DNA of 64,000 nt. Origin: Microcebus murinus (Eukaryota; Chordata; Mammalia; Primates; Cheirogaleidae). This document shows, one piece after another, positions 35,227 through 45,225 of the stretch. The DNA lies in assembly GCF_040939455.1 (NCBI RefSeq), contig NC_134120.1:1559501-1623500 (forward strand), in the 5' to 3' direction. How positions within the stretch are numbered: the stretch's first letter is position 1; the number at the start of each line of letters is the position of its first letter. Below the pieces are notes generated by a model, which ran no database searches, was not told where the DNA came from, and saw only the letters and a list, made by a program, of their open reading frames with translations. The position numbers and the translations under genes were made by a program.

Positions 35227-35301
35227 AACTCTAAGGCATTTTCTCAAGCAGATGTTTTATTTCTTGCTGTTTTTTTTTCTCTCTCTGTTATTTTAGCCAA
35301 A

Positions 35302-35356
35302 TGCATTAGTATTTTTCTTTCTTTTTCTTTCTTTTTTTTTTTGCATTAGTATTTTT
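35302..35356. repeat. Direct repeat flanking a CTTT/T tract
   Basis: tgcattagtattttt occurs at 35302-35316 and 35342-35356. The interval is a polypyrimidine CTTTCTTT...T tract. It looks like a target duplication around a tail-only insertion, or a 40-bp tandem duplication. Confidence 0.75.
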
Positions 35357-35638
35357 TGACCCGTCTATTCCTACATCGTGGTGCACAGTTGCCAGGCCTT
35401 TCCTTATCGTTAGGCAATAGAGAAATTCACTTGTGTTTCCCTCTGTGGTTTTTATGATGTTATTTTTACACTTAGATTCCTGATCAATTTCAACTTAACT
35501 CTTGAGTGGAGTGTGAGGCATTGATCTGAATCGATCTGCTTCTGAATGGCCCAGTTGACCGAGAACCACGGATTAAAAAGAAAAGTGAGCGCGGCAAAAG
35601 CCACTCTCCCCTGCCATCTGATGCACTGCTGTACTGTA

Positions 35639-36250
35639 CAGGGCAAGCTCACCATGTCCTGTTTCGCCCGCAATACTCATTGTATCGTGGTTCGCAGGTA
35701 TTTCACTTTTTATAAGTTGAAGGTTCATGCGACCCTTCTTTGAACAAGGATGCTGGCACCACTTTTCCAACAGCATCCGTTCACTCCGTTGTCTCTGTGT
35801 CACATTCTGGTAATTCTTGCAATATTTCAAACGTTTTCATTATTATTACAGGTAGTGATCTGGGATCAATAAACTTTGATTTTGCTATCGCGGTGGCTTT
35901 GGGGATTCATGAGCTGTACTCACATAAACTTTGCGTGTGCTCTGACGGCCCTGAGGACGGGCAGTTTCCCGTCTCTCCCCACCTCTCGAGCCCTGTTCCC
36001 TGAGACATGGCAGTGTTGAAATTAGGCCAATCAATGAGCCTACGACGGCCTCAAGTGTCCAAGTGCAAAGGGCAGTCGCAGGCCTCTCATTTTAAACCAA
36101 CAGCGAGAAACGCTCAAGCTTAGTGATGAAGAAATGTTGAAAAGCCAAGATCGGCCCAGAGCCGCCCCCGCCCAGTGCCAAACTGTGCCGTTGTGAATGC
36201 AAAGGAAAGTTGAAGGAAATTAAAACTGCTAAGCATCAATTTCAGTGCAC
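35639..36250 (+). mobile_element. Tigger (pogo-like) DNA transposon relic, 5' part
   Basis: Begins at a TA (35637-35638) with cagggcaagc and continues with the typical Tigger 5' order: 'ttgtatcgtggttcgcagg', 'ataagttgaaggttcatgc', 'ttttccaacagcatccgttc', 'gtctctgtgtcacattctgg', 'gtgatctgggatcaataaac', 'ctgagacatggcagtgttga', 'attaggccaatcaatgagcc'. From about 36049 it enters the decayed start of the transposase gene ('aagcttagtgatgaagaaat', 'gtgaatgcaaaggaaagttg'). The start codon is lost and frameshifts are present. Sequence after about 36250 does not continue the element, so it is truncated. Tigger transposases are pogo-family DDE enzymes related to CENP-B; this copy is dead. Confidence 0.85.
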
Positions 36251-36429
36251 GCTTCGTTTAGAAAAGTATTCATTTTATCTGATATTTTGAAATTGTTTGC
36301 AAAAGAGATTTTCAAGTAAGGTCATTATTTTATTGTTGTTGTTGTTGATATAGTTCCCCTTTGACACTTACTAGTAAGCAAACTTTTGGTTTCTCCCTTT
36401 TCGTTGATTAAATTAGTAGTTAATGGGTT

Positions 36430-36720
36430 GTGCGATTTCTTATTTTTTTTAAAAAAGAAATTTAGATTTATTAACAAACAGTTTTTGTATTTTCTATCTC
36501 AGTAATTTTTACTTTTATTATTTTCTTTCATACACATTCTTTTGAATTTTTTTTCCTAGCTTTTTGAGTTGGAAATTCAATTCATTTACTTAACTTTTTT
36601 TTCACTTTACACTGATATAAATGTATAAAGCTATGGCTTTTCTCATGATCACTGCTTTAAGTATGTTCCATAATGTGGGATTGACAATGTTTCACGTTTA
36701 ACACGGTTTCTATACAGCCT
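36430..36720 (-). mobile_element. Ancient L1 ORF2-region fragment, antisense
   Basis: T-rich stretch with 'ttcctagctttttgagttgg', 'tataaagctatggcttttc' and 'cactgctttaagtatgttcc', matching the antisense of L1 ORF2 where it is often seen in old copies. No reading frame. Confidence 0.7.
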
Positions 36721-38011
36721 TCGCCCTCACCTGACAGGTTGGCTGATTCCAAAATCCTCATTCCACCCTTTTTTCTTGATTTTCCTAAAAATACCGTGTT
36801 GTTATTATTATTATAATTATTATTTTGTGTGCATGTTGCTTTTGATAAGCCTTATGTCGACCTAATTCTCCTGCCCTTGGAAGGTATATGATCTTCTGCC
36901 TTGAAGCTCAAGGGACATTTTTGTCTTTAAAATCTAATATAACATTTTTAACAGGATACATCTGCAAGATCTGTCTGGGCCATTTATGCCAGGTCCCTGT
37001 AAGCTCCTTGAAAATGTGTAGATCCGTCTTCTCCTTGTTTCTGGGATCCTGTCTTCTGTTCGAGTCATGTGGATTAACTCCCCGCACCGTCTGGTTTCTC
37101 TGCTCTGGTACTTCCTGCCGACAACTCCAACCGCTTTCGTCCCGACCCCTTCTTTAAGCTCATTTTATTCTCTCAGCTTTTCTGGCTCTTTTTTTTTCAA
37201 TACCTCTTATTAAATTTTTATTTAAATTCATTCTTCCTTATAATCTTGTAATTGCATCATCATTGTGGAGATGCTTTTTTAAATTTTTCTCTTATTTTCT
37301 GAGTTCAATCAACAATTTTTTTCCTTTTACTTGTGCATTTTTGTTTCCAATTTCTGAAGGTTTTACTTCATTTTTTAAGATTGCAGAATAGTCATTAGGA
37401 CATTTCGCTGAATCTACAGTAGTTGAATCACATGTTTTTTTGTTGTTGTTTGTTTGGTTTTTTTTTTCTTTTCTTTTGGGAAGGAGGAAATCGGAAGAGG
37501 AAATCTTAACCACCTGCAATGTTCTGATCTTTCTTTTCTGTTTTCTTTTAATAGCAGATTTCTGCGGAGGATCACTTGTGTGCATTCATTCTGTGTCCAA
37601 GGTTTCTGTCGCGGTAGATTAAGAGTCCTCGTTCAAGAAGCCCCGACCTTCGGTGGTTCGAAGGGCTGCTTGGCGGGGAGAGGCGAGGAGACAGAGCGGA
37701 TTCACCTGACACGTACAGTTCTGGGATGTGCAGACGTGCAAAACGCGTGCACCTCGCTTGTGTTCCACAGATCTAAGTGGAGGATCTGGGCCCAACCCAC
37801 CTCACCGTCTACTTCCCAGCCCAGGGCGTTTCTGTGCAAGACAAAGCATCAGCGGCAACTGAAGTCAGGGCGGCAGGAACCGGCTCCCAGGCTCAGCTGG
37901 GCCAGGCTGGCATCCTGCCATCCCCACTCCAGGCATGTGACATTCCCACTGCCCGGATCCTGCCACCAGCCGTTTCCTCCTCCTGGAGTGAGCGTCTCTA
38001 CTTTTCGCCTG
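36721..38011. other. Unique sequence leading into the minisatellite
   Basis: AT-rich with ATT runs at 36800-36830, then GC-richer from 37620. A 332-codon plus frame (37454-38452) starts here only because it runs into the tandem array. It is not a gene. Confidence 0.5.
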
Positions 38012-39622
38012 GCTCTAGTCCCTTCCCCGTGCACTCGGGGATACTCTAGTCCCTTCCCCGTGCACTCGGGGATACTCCAGTCCCTTCCCCGTGCACTCAG
38101 GGATACTCCAGTCCCTTCCCCGTGCACTCAGGGATGCTCTAGTCCCTTCCCCGTGCACTCAGGGATGCTCCAGTCCCTTCCCCATGCACTCAGGGATGCT
38201 CCTGCCCCTTCCCCGTGCACTCAGGGATGCTCCAGCCCCTTCCCCGTGCACTCAGGGATGCTCCAGCCCCTTCCCCGTGCACTCAGGGATACTCTAGTCC
38301 CTTCCCCGTGCACTCAGGGATACTCCAGTCCCTTCCCCGTGCATTCGGGGATACTCCAGTCCCTTCCCCGTGCACTCAGGGATACTCCAGTCCTTTCCCC
38401 GTGCACTCAGGGATGCTCTAGTCCCTTCCCCGTGCACTCAGGGATACTCTAGTCCCCTTCCCCGTGCACTCAGGGATACTCTAGCCCCTTCCCCGTGCAC
38501 TCAGGGATACTCCAGTCCCTTCACCGTGCACTCAGGGATGCTCTAGTCCCCTCCCTGTGCACTCAGGGATACTCTAGTCCCTCCCCCGTGCACTCAGGGA
38601 TACTCCAGTCCCTTCCCCGTGCACTCAGGGATACTCTAGCCCCTTCCCCGTGCACTCAGGGATACTCCAGTCCCTTCCCCGTGCACTCAGGGATGCTCTA
38701 GTCCCCTCCCTGTGCACTCAGGGATACTCCAGTCCCTTCCCCATGCACTCAGGGATACTCCAGCCCCTTCCCCGTGCACTCAGGGATGCTCTAGCCCCTT
38801 CCCTGTGCACTCAGGGATATCCTAGTCCCTTCCCGGTGCCCTTAGGGATACTCCAGCCCCTTCCCCGTGCACTCAGGGATAGTCCAGCCCCTTCCCCGTG
38901 CACTCAGGGATACTCTAGTCCCTTCCCTGTGCACTCAGGGATACTCCAGTCCCTTCCCCATGCACTCAGGGATACTCCAGCCCCTTCCCCGTGCACTCAG
39001 GGATGCTCTAGCCCCTTCCCCGTGCACTCAGGGATATTCTAGTCCCTTCCCGGTGCCCTCAGGGATATCCTAGTCCCTTCCCGGTGCCCTTAGGGATACT
39101 CCAGCCCCTTCCCCGTGCACTCAGGGATAGTCCAGCCCCTTCCCCGTGCACTCAGGGAGACTCTAGTCCCTTCCCTGTGCACTCAGGGATACTCTAGTCC
39201 CTTCCCCGTGCACTCAGGGATGCTCTAGTCCCTTCCCCGTGCACTCAGGGATGCTCTAGTCCCTTCCCCGTGCACTCAGGGATGCTCTAGTCCCTTCCCC
39301 GTGCACTCAGGGATGCTCTAGTCCCTTCCCCGTGCACTCAGGGATGCTCTAGTCCCTTCCCCGTGCACTCAGGGATGCTCTAGTCCCTTCCCCGTGCACT
39401 CAGGGATACTCTAGTCCCTTCCCAGTGCACTCAGGGATACTCTAGTCCCTTCCCGGTGCCCTTAGGGATACTCTCGTCCCTTCCCAGTGCACTCAGGGAT
39501 GCTCTAGTCCCTTCCCCGTGCACTCAGGGATGCTCTAGTCCCTTCCCGGTGCCCTTAGGGATACTCTCGTCCCTTCCCAGTGCACTCAGGGATGCTCCAG
39601 CCCCTTCCCAGTGCACTCACGA
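38012..39622. repeat. GC-rich 31-bp minisatellite, about 52 units
   Basis: The unit is close to ggatactccagtcccttccc plus cgtgcactcag, 31 bp. Units vary at a few positions (gata/gatg, ctctag/ctccag, tccc/cccc, cccgtg/cccatg/ccggtg). Variant patterns recur at offsets of exact multiples of 31: 155, 217 and 248 bp, so multi-unit blocks have been copied. Because 31 is not a multiple of three, units that lack TAG keep all three plus frames open; this makes the long frames seen here artefacts. The array is likely polymorphic in copy number. Confidence 0.98.
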
Positions 39623-40445
39623 GGGAATAAAAGCCCCCCACCCCAACTTCTTCTCTGGACAAGACAGGTGACCTTTCCTCTGTGTGCCGTGGGGTCACTG
39701 CTGTGGAACATTCCCATTGTCAAGCTTCGACCCATTGTCATTTTAAAATATAAAAACAAAAATTATTTCATCCTTTAAAGTTTTTGTTTTGTATGTGTTC
39801 ATTAGAACTACTACTTCGCGGCTTTTTGTTGCTGTTTGGTTGCATATTCATAAGATTCTGCTGCTCTGGATAATTATATTACATTAATATGGTATGAATA
39901 AATAAAAGCAGTAATTATGCTTTTATCTTGTTCTGTTTTGCATGTTACAGTTTGCTTGTTTCAAGAATAAAAGGAAATTGCCACATTTGAAACAACGTTA
40001 TTTCATTTCTAAACAAGGAAGAACACAGGAAGCCCACCCAGGGTGACAGGTTAGGACATATTTCATTTCTCCAATTCCCTGTTTAGGAAAAGCCTTCCAT
40101 TTCTGCATCACTTTGATGATAAAACTAGGAATATGTTTTTAAAATAAAGGGGAAAAAAAGAGGCATCTCTTCATCGGACAATAACATTTCCTTCTGGCTT
40201 TCTTTGACTAATAGCTATAACAAAGGACTGAGATATTTTAAAGTGGTTTAAGCCAATCATATCCCAACTTCCAAATCTAAAGGTTTGTGTCATTCTTTGA
40301 GAAAGATGACTTCCCTCTGTCTCTATTTAGGAAACACGGTATCCTCGAGGGACCTGATGCTCTATGTGGGGACAGGACACGGGGTCTTTGTCCAAGATTG
40401 GGGCCAGCCATTAATACTACTAAGTGCAGATATGAGTACAAAAAA
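39623..40445. other. AT-rich unique sequence, nothing recognised
   Basis: Repeat-poor and AT-rich, with no coding frame above 65 codons and no recognised domain. Could include conserved non-coding DNA around 39760-40180. Confidence 0.4.
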
Positions 40446-40449
40446 GCTC

Positions 40450-40512
40450 GTTTGTATTGATGTTTCAGGCACATAGCAGGTGTTCAACGAACACTCATTG
40501 AATAAATCTAAA
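40450..40512 (+). mobile_element. L2 LINE 3'-end fragment
   Basis: 'tttcaggcacatagcaggtgttcaacgaac' followed by 'actcattgaataaat' matches the L2 3' terminus. Confidence 0.6.
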
Positions 40513-40835
40513 AACATGTTTAGATTTTGATTTTTAAAATTTCCATCATTTTATCACTTATTAGTGAAGTATATGGCACTAAGATTATCTTGAGTTTGAA
40601 AAATATATTCGGAAATTTAATGGAAGCGATTATATGTTTTGGCTATGGTTTTACATTTAAACATATTTTTAAATATTTTTTTAACAATGTGAGTGAAATA
40701 TTGTAGGATTTGTTTGAGGAGTTTATCCCTTTCTCAGAAATAGCATTAACCCAGCAGGATAAATTTAACCAGGTAGATAAGAAATGCCCCGCTTAAGCTA
40801 CAGTAAAAATGAAACTTTAGTCCAACTTTCTATAG
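40513..40835. other. AT-rich unique sequence, nothing recognised
   Basis: No coding frame or repeat family seen. Confidence 0.4.
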
Positions 40836-41135
40836 TTTCCTGGGATGTTTGTGTTTATTGTGCATGGAATTCTTATCAACATGTGAGGCAAGGACTTCCT
40901 CAGTCCTAGGTGGGATAATACCGGGAGGCTGCACTCCCAGCATACTTACAAATGGCCCAAAGTCAATGTGGGAGAACATAACAGGTGGCGTTTCCCTGGG
41001 GAAAATCTTGGGTTCAATGCTGTTTAAGCACTTTCATCAATTTTCTGAATGATAGGATGGAAAGTATGTTCATTAAGTGCACAATGAAACCAAGCTGGGA
41101 GCGGCAGATAACACCATGGAGAATAGCAGCAGATT
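40836..41135 (+). mobile_element. L3/CR1-type LINE relic, reverse-transcriptase part
   Basis: The segment 'actttcatcaattttctgaatgatagg ... gtatgttcattaagtgcacaatgaaaccaagctggg' aligns by eye with the L3/CR1 stretch that encodes FADDTKLG, the catalytic region of the reverse transcriptase, now mutated. A related 3' portion lies at 41885-42160 in the same orientation. No open frame survives. Confidence 0.65.
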
Positions 41136-41884
41136 TAATCACGGCCGTGAAATCTAACTAAATGGTCAGAGGAAGTGTGCGATGCAGCCCACTGGAGTGT
41201 GGGCCGTCCCGGGCGCAGACGCGCGGCCGGCGGGTGGGAGCCGTTAGCGGCCGTGGTTTCCTCCTCGCCACACACGGTTTTCTCCCGGGGAGCCCCGCAC
41301 ACGTGCCCGAGCCCAGCCGCAGCCTCGCTCGTCCCGCGGGACCCCCGGGGGGCTCGCCGGCCATGCTCAGGTGATGCTCACCTGTGGCCCGGCTTGCAGC
41401 CCCCCTTGCAGGAACTAAACTGATGAACTTGGCCAGGAAAGGACCTAGACCCTTTTCTGAAAGAATGCAGCGAGATAGTTTGGGAATTAAAAACAAAAAC
41501 AAAAACAAAAAAAAACACTGATATGGGAACCTACTTAATTATCGGAACATCACAGGGGAGATATTATCCAATCCAAACGCTAATGACTTCTTATTCCAAC
41601 TGCCACATGTGTGGCTTTGGAAAGTTGACGTTTGTCCCCATATCTTGTTTTCGTTTCATCATTTTTTTAATTGTCACGACTACGGTTAGTATTTTATTCT
41701 GTGTGTTGGGGAGGAGGTGATTGTTTGCTTCATATCAGAAGGAATGCGGAGAGGCTTTGAAAGTCATTTGGCCGTGTCGCCGGGCCTGGTGCTCCTGCCC
41801 TCTGAGACAGGACTGCTGTGCCTGCCCTGCGTCCCGGCCCGGCCGCCCGGCCGCCCTCCGAGGAGGGAGGTGGCTCCCCGGGAC
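41136..41884. other. CpG-rich segments between two L3 pieces
   Basis: Very CpG-rich at 41190-41370 and 41810-41880 with AT-rich unique sequence between. Overlapping frames on both strands. Source unknown: it may be the diverged middle of the L3 element or inserted DNA. Confidence 0.4.
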
Positions 41885-42160
41885 TTAAGAAGCTGAAAGG
41901 GATTCAGTTGAGAGTAGCAGAAACGATTAAAGACTCGGAAAATAGGACCCATGAAGGAAGATTAAAGGATCTGTGATTATTTAGCCTGGAGAAGGGAAGC
42001 TGACCTAATCGCCATCTTCAGGGTGGTGAAGGGCTATTGTGTGGAGGGTGGTCACCAGCTGTTCGCTCTCTGCTCCGAGGACAGGGAAAGAGGAAATGGG
42101 TTTAGGCTTCAATAGGGAGGGTTTAAGAGAGCTGGAGAGCTTCCTCCCAGGGAGGGCGGC
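41885..42160 (+). mobile_element. L3/CR1-type LINE relic, 3' portion
   Basis: Motifs in order: 'gattcagttgagagtagcag', 'gatctgtgattatttagcctggagaagg', 'catcttcagggtggtgaagggc', 'gtttaagagagctggag'. This is the order seen at the 3' end of L3/CR1 elements in mammals. Heavily diverged, no coding. Confidence 0.75.
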
Positions 42161-43507
42161 AGCCACCGGCCCCCTCCGCCGACTTAAGACGCTCAGTCTG
42201 CGCGGCGGGAGGTGCTGTCTGCTCCAGGAGGAGCCGTCCCGCCGCCCCAGGCGGGGCGCGGGCTGTGGGACCTGAGGCTCCGCGTCCTGCCTGCCACAGC
42301 GCCGTGTGCCGGGCCGGGCGTCTGTTTCCGTCGGTTATCCGCTCCATTCTCCAGATGACCCCGGGAAAGATTTTCTTTCTGAAGCCTGCGTGTGTCCCCA
42401 GTGACAGTTCGATGGAGCGCGGCGCTGGCTGGACGTGAGGAGGTGCCGCTGGGGTGTGTGCTCGCCCAGCGTGCCCGGGCGGCCGTAGTGGCATCTCCAA
42501 AGAACCGGAAAGCTGTCTGAAGGGGAACCATTGGGAAAAACTCGAGCCTGGAGTTCAGATTCTTTCCCATTGATATCATCTTTGACGTTTTAGAAAACTG
42601 TGTTCATCTGTGTTTTTGTTTGCTCAGCGGGAAGAAAAGAGAGGAAAGAGGGAGGTGATTTTTTCCCCCAAATATGTTGAATTTCTATGATCAGAGCCAT
42701 ATCTCCTATGCGACTCTTCAGCGGGTCAGGCATAAACCCCAGACACAAACGGTCTGAGAATTCTCCGTGGTTCTGGGGAAAGCGTGCCTCTTTTAAACAA
42801 ACGGCCACAGAAGGAAAACTACTGGACCCTCATCAGTGATACATGTATAATACATGCACATCTTCAGGAGAGGCTTCGGTGGGGAGGGAAGCTGGTGGCT
42901 GTCAGTTTCACCGATGCAACCTCAACTCCTAGGGCTTCCCCTTGCCACCTGTCACTCATGACGACGTTTGCACCACACTCGTTACGGCCACAGAATAAAA
43001 ATACTCCTGCTGTTGCCCGCTGAGATACTCACAACACAGCAGAAGTGAGGTTAGTGAAATATACAGAAAATATAAAGTATAAAATATAAAAATATATACA
43101 GAAAATATAAAGAAAAATATATTTTTCTTTTTCTCGGGAGGGGGGAGGGGCATGCCTTAATTGCACACACTCCGTCACGTGATGGGAGTCACCTGCGCAC
43201 CGCCTCTCAGTCTCGCCGCCTCCCCTCCCGAACGCAGTGCTCACATCAGAGTATTGAACGTTCCTTGGCTGCACCACGACTTTCCTCTCGGTTCTGCACT
43301 CCGTCTCTTTTCAGGGAACCCCTCCGTCCTCACCCCTACTCCTGTTTGCCCTTTAATTATCCGGGAAGTCGTCTGGCATGGCGTGCCGTGAGGCCCTGCG
43401 TACCTGTGTGTTTCTCCCGCACGACTGGAAACGCCTCCGAGCGGGTCTGCTCGCAGGCGCCGTCTCCCCGTCCCAGACTGCTCGGCGCTGGGTGACGCTC
43501 AGGTGCA
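42161..43507. other. CpG-rich then AT-rich unique sequence
   Basis: CpG-rich at 42170-42500 with overlapping frames. The AT-rich part at 43040-43130 holds two exact copies of a 19-base block (43059-43077 and 43094-43112, period 35). No gene is recognised. Confidence 0.4.
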
Positions 43508-43531
43508 GGGTGGGGATGGTGAGGGGTGGGG
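43508..43531 (+). other. Potential G-quadruplex motif
   Basis: G-runs 43508-43510, 43512-43515, 43523-43526 and 43528-43531, loops of 1, 7 and 1 bases. It sits in a longer G-rich tract to about 43590. No promoter is evident. Confidence 0.7.
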
Positions 43532-45078
43532 ACGGTGCGGGGTGGAGGCCGGGAGGGGTGGCCGAGCGGTGGGTGGCACAGGGAGGCCGGTGGAAGAACA
43601 GAGCCCTTCTCTGTGTGGGGAGACAGGTCTGTCTGGGTCAAACGTCCCATCGTGAACTTGGGTCTGGTGAATACCCGAGATTAAATCTAGTGTCGGATGA
43701 CATGAAGCTGTGTTACAAGAATCACATGCATTGCCTCGCCATTGTCGAACCTCCTTAACTTTGGAATCCCGTTCTGCTTATTTTAGGGGAAAATACATGT
43801 CTGAGTCAATTCGACTTTTCCACCTGCCACACCAGTATGACATCAGGTTCTTAGATAATTGCAAAATACTTTCCTATGATTTTGAAAGTAGTACACATTC
43901 ACCAACTGAGGCTAATGGCAGGAAACATTATCTATTTTAAATACATATTTCTGTTTTGTCTCCAGCCAATTGTGAAGGATCTCAGATAAGAGGGGACACG
44001 TCTCTGTCTTCCCGGCCGCGCCGTCTGCTGCTCTGTCCTGACGTGGGCCGCCTCGCCTGGCTGCGGGGGACCCGTCTCCTCTGGCCTCTGCTCTGACCTT
44101 GAGATGTCCACAAAGCCAGGCTCACCCGCAGCTACCCGGGGCTCGTGCCCGAGCCCTCTCCTCTTGGCCGGGACCCGTCTCCCAGGATGCAGGGTCCATG
44201 CCCGCAAAACCAAACCCCAGCCCGGGGACCTGCATGTGCAGCGGGTGGGCACATGCAGCCCCAGCGCCTTCTCCTGGGACGTCCCCCACCAGCCACCTGC
44301 ATTCTCAGGCTACCTCGGGCGCTAGGCAAATTCACGCCACCGTCCACCAGAGCCGGTGCGGCCAGGGCGGCGGCTCCTTGCACTGGAGAATTCGGTCCAG
44401 GGCTTTTCTGCCCTGAATTTACTGGGACTCTGCGGCGTGGGACGCCCCTCGCCAGCCCCTGCGGCTGGAGGGGGTTTCGTTCCCCTCGTCCTTCAGGCGG
44501 TCTGCAGCCGGGGCCCTGACGCGGCGTCCGCGTCCGCGTGGACCGTGCCCCAGACCACGCTCAGCGTGCTCGCAGGGCGAGTTTCAGGCGGCACACGTGG
44601 ACCTGCCGAAGGGCGCCGGTGGCTCCCTCCTGCCCCGAGGACACAGCCGCCTTCCAAGCTCCGTCCTCCCGCCCCGCATCCCGGCTCCTGCCCGTCCCCG
44701 GGCGTCCCTGGGGGCTTCCTTCCCAGGAAAAGTTCCCGCCTGTGTTTTTGTAAATTTAACTTAATTATTTTGCTGTTTTATTCTTTCACTTTCTTTCCTT
44801 CGCTGTTTTTTACGGGGCGGTAGACCTCGCCTTTTACTCGGTGACTTGCGGACTGTTGAGTCCACAAACCGCAACACACCCAGGAGAAGAGCTTGACGCC
44901 AGGAACGGTAACCCACACGGTTTGGACTACTTTATTCAAGAAGCAGCTGGAGCACATTTTTGGTTGCAGGAGTGATCACAGAGTTTTATTAAGAAGGGAC
45001 CTGTAGTGGTGAGTGTAAGTGTGAGGAAGAGGACATAAGTCACTGGGGCCACTTGATATGTGCTACAGCTGTCACTTC
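43532..45078. other. GC-rich unique block, no gene recognised
   Basis: CpG-rich at 44000-44720 with overlapping frames of up to 155 codons on both strands and no domains. Sequence at 44860-45050 contains plus-strand 'tttatt' motifs that could be antisense poly-A signals of an unrecognised element. Confidence 0.35.
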
Positions 45079-45080
45079 AA

Positions 45081-45084
45081 TTTC

Positions 45085-45172
<88 letters not shown>

Positions 45173-45185
45173 TCCTTTCTTTCTT

Positions 45186-45222
<37 letters not shown>

Positions 45223-45225
45223 CCT
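45081..45225. repeat. Compound (TTTC)n-(TC)n microsatellite
   Basis: Tetranucleotide TTTC run from 45081 to about 45190, one CCTTT interruption near 45174, then a CT run at about 45191-45217. Long S/F/L open frames here are products of the repeat. Confidence 0.97.

Noticed and set aside
37454..38452. 332-codon plus-strand open frame with a repeating peptide
   Set aside because: It runs into the 31-bp minisatellite, whose unit length is not a multiple of three, so units that lack TAG stay open in all three plus frames. There is no family match, start context or splice evidence.
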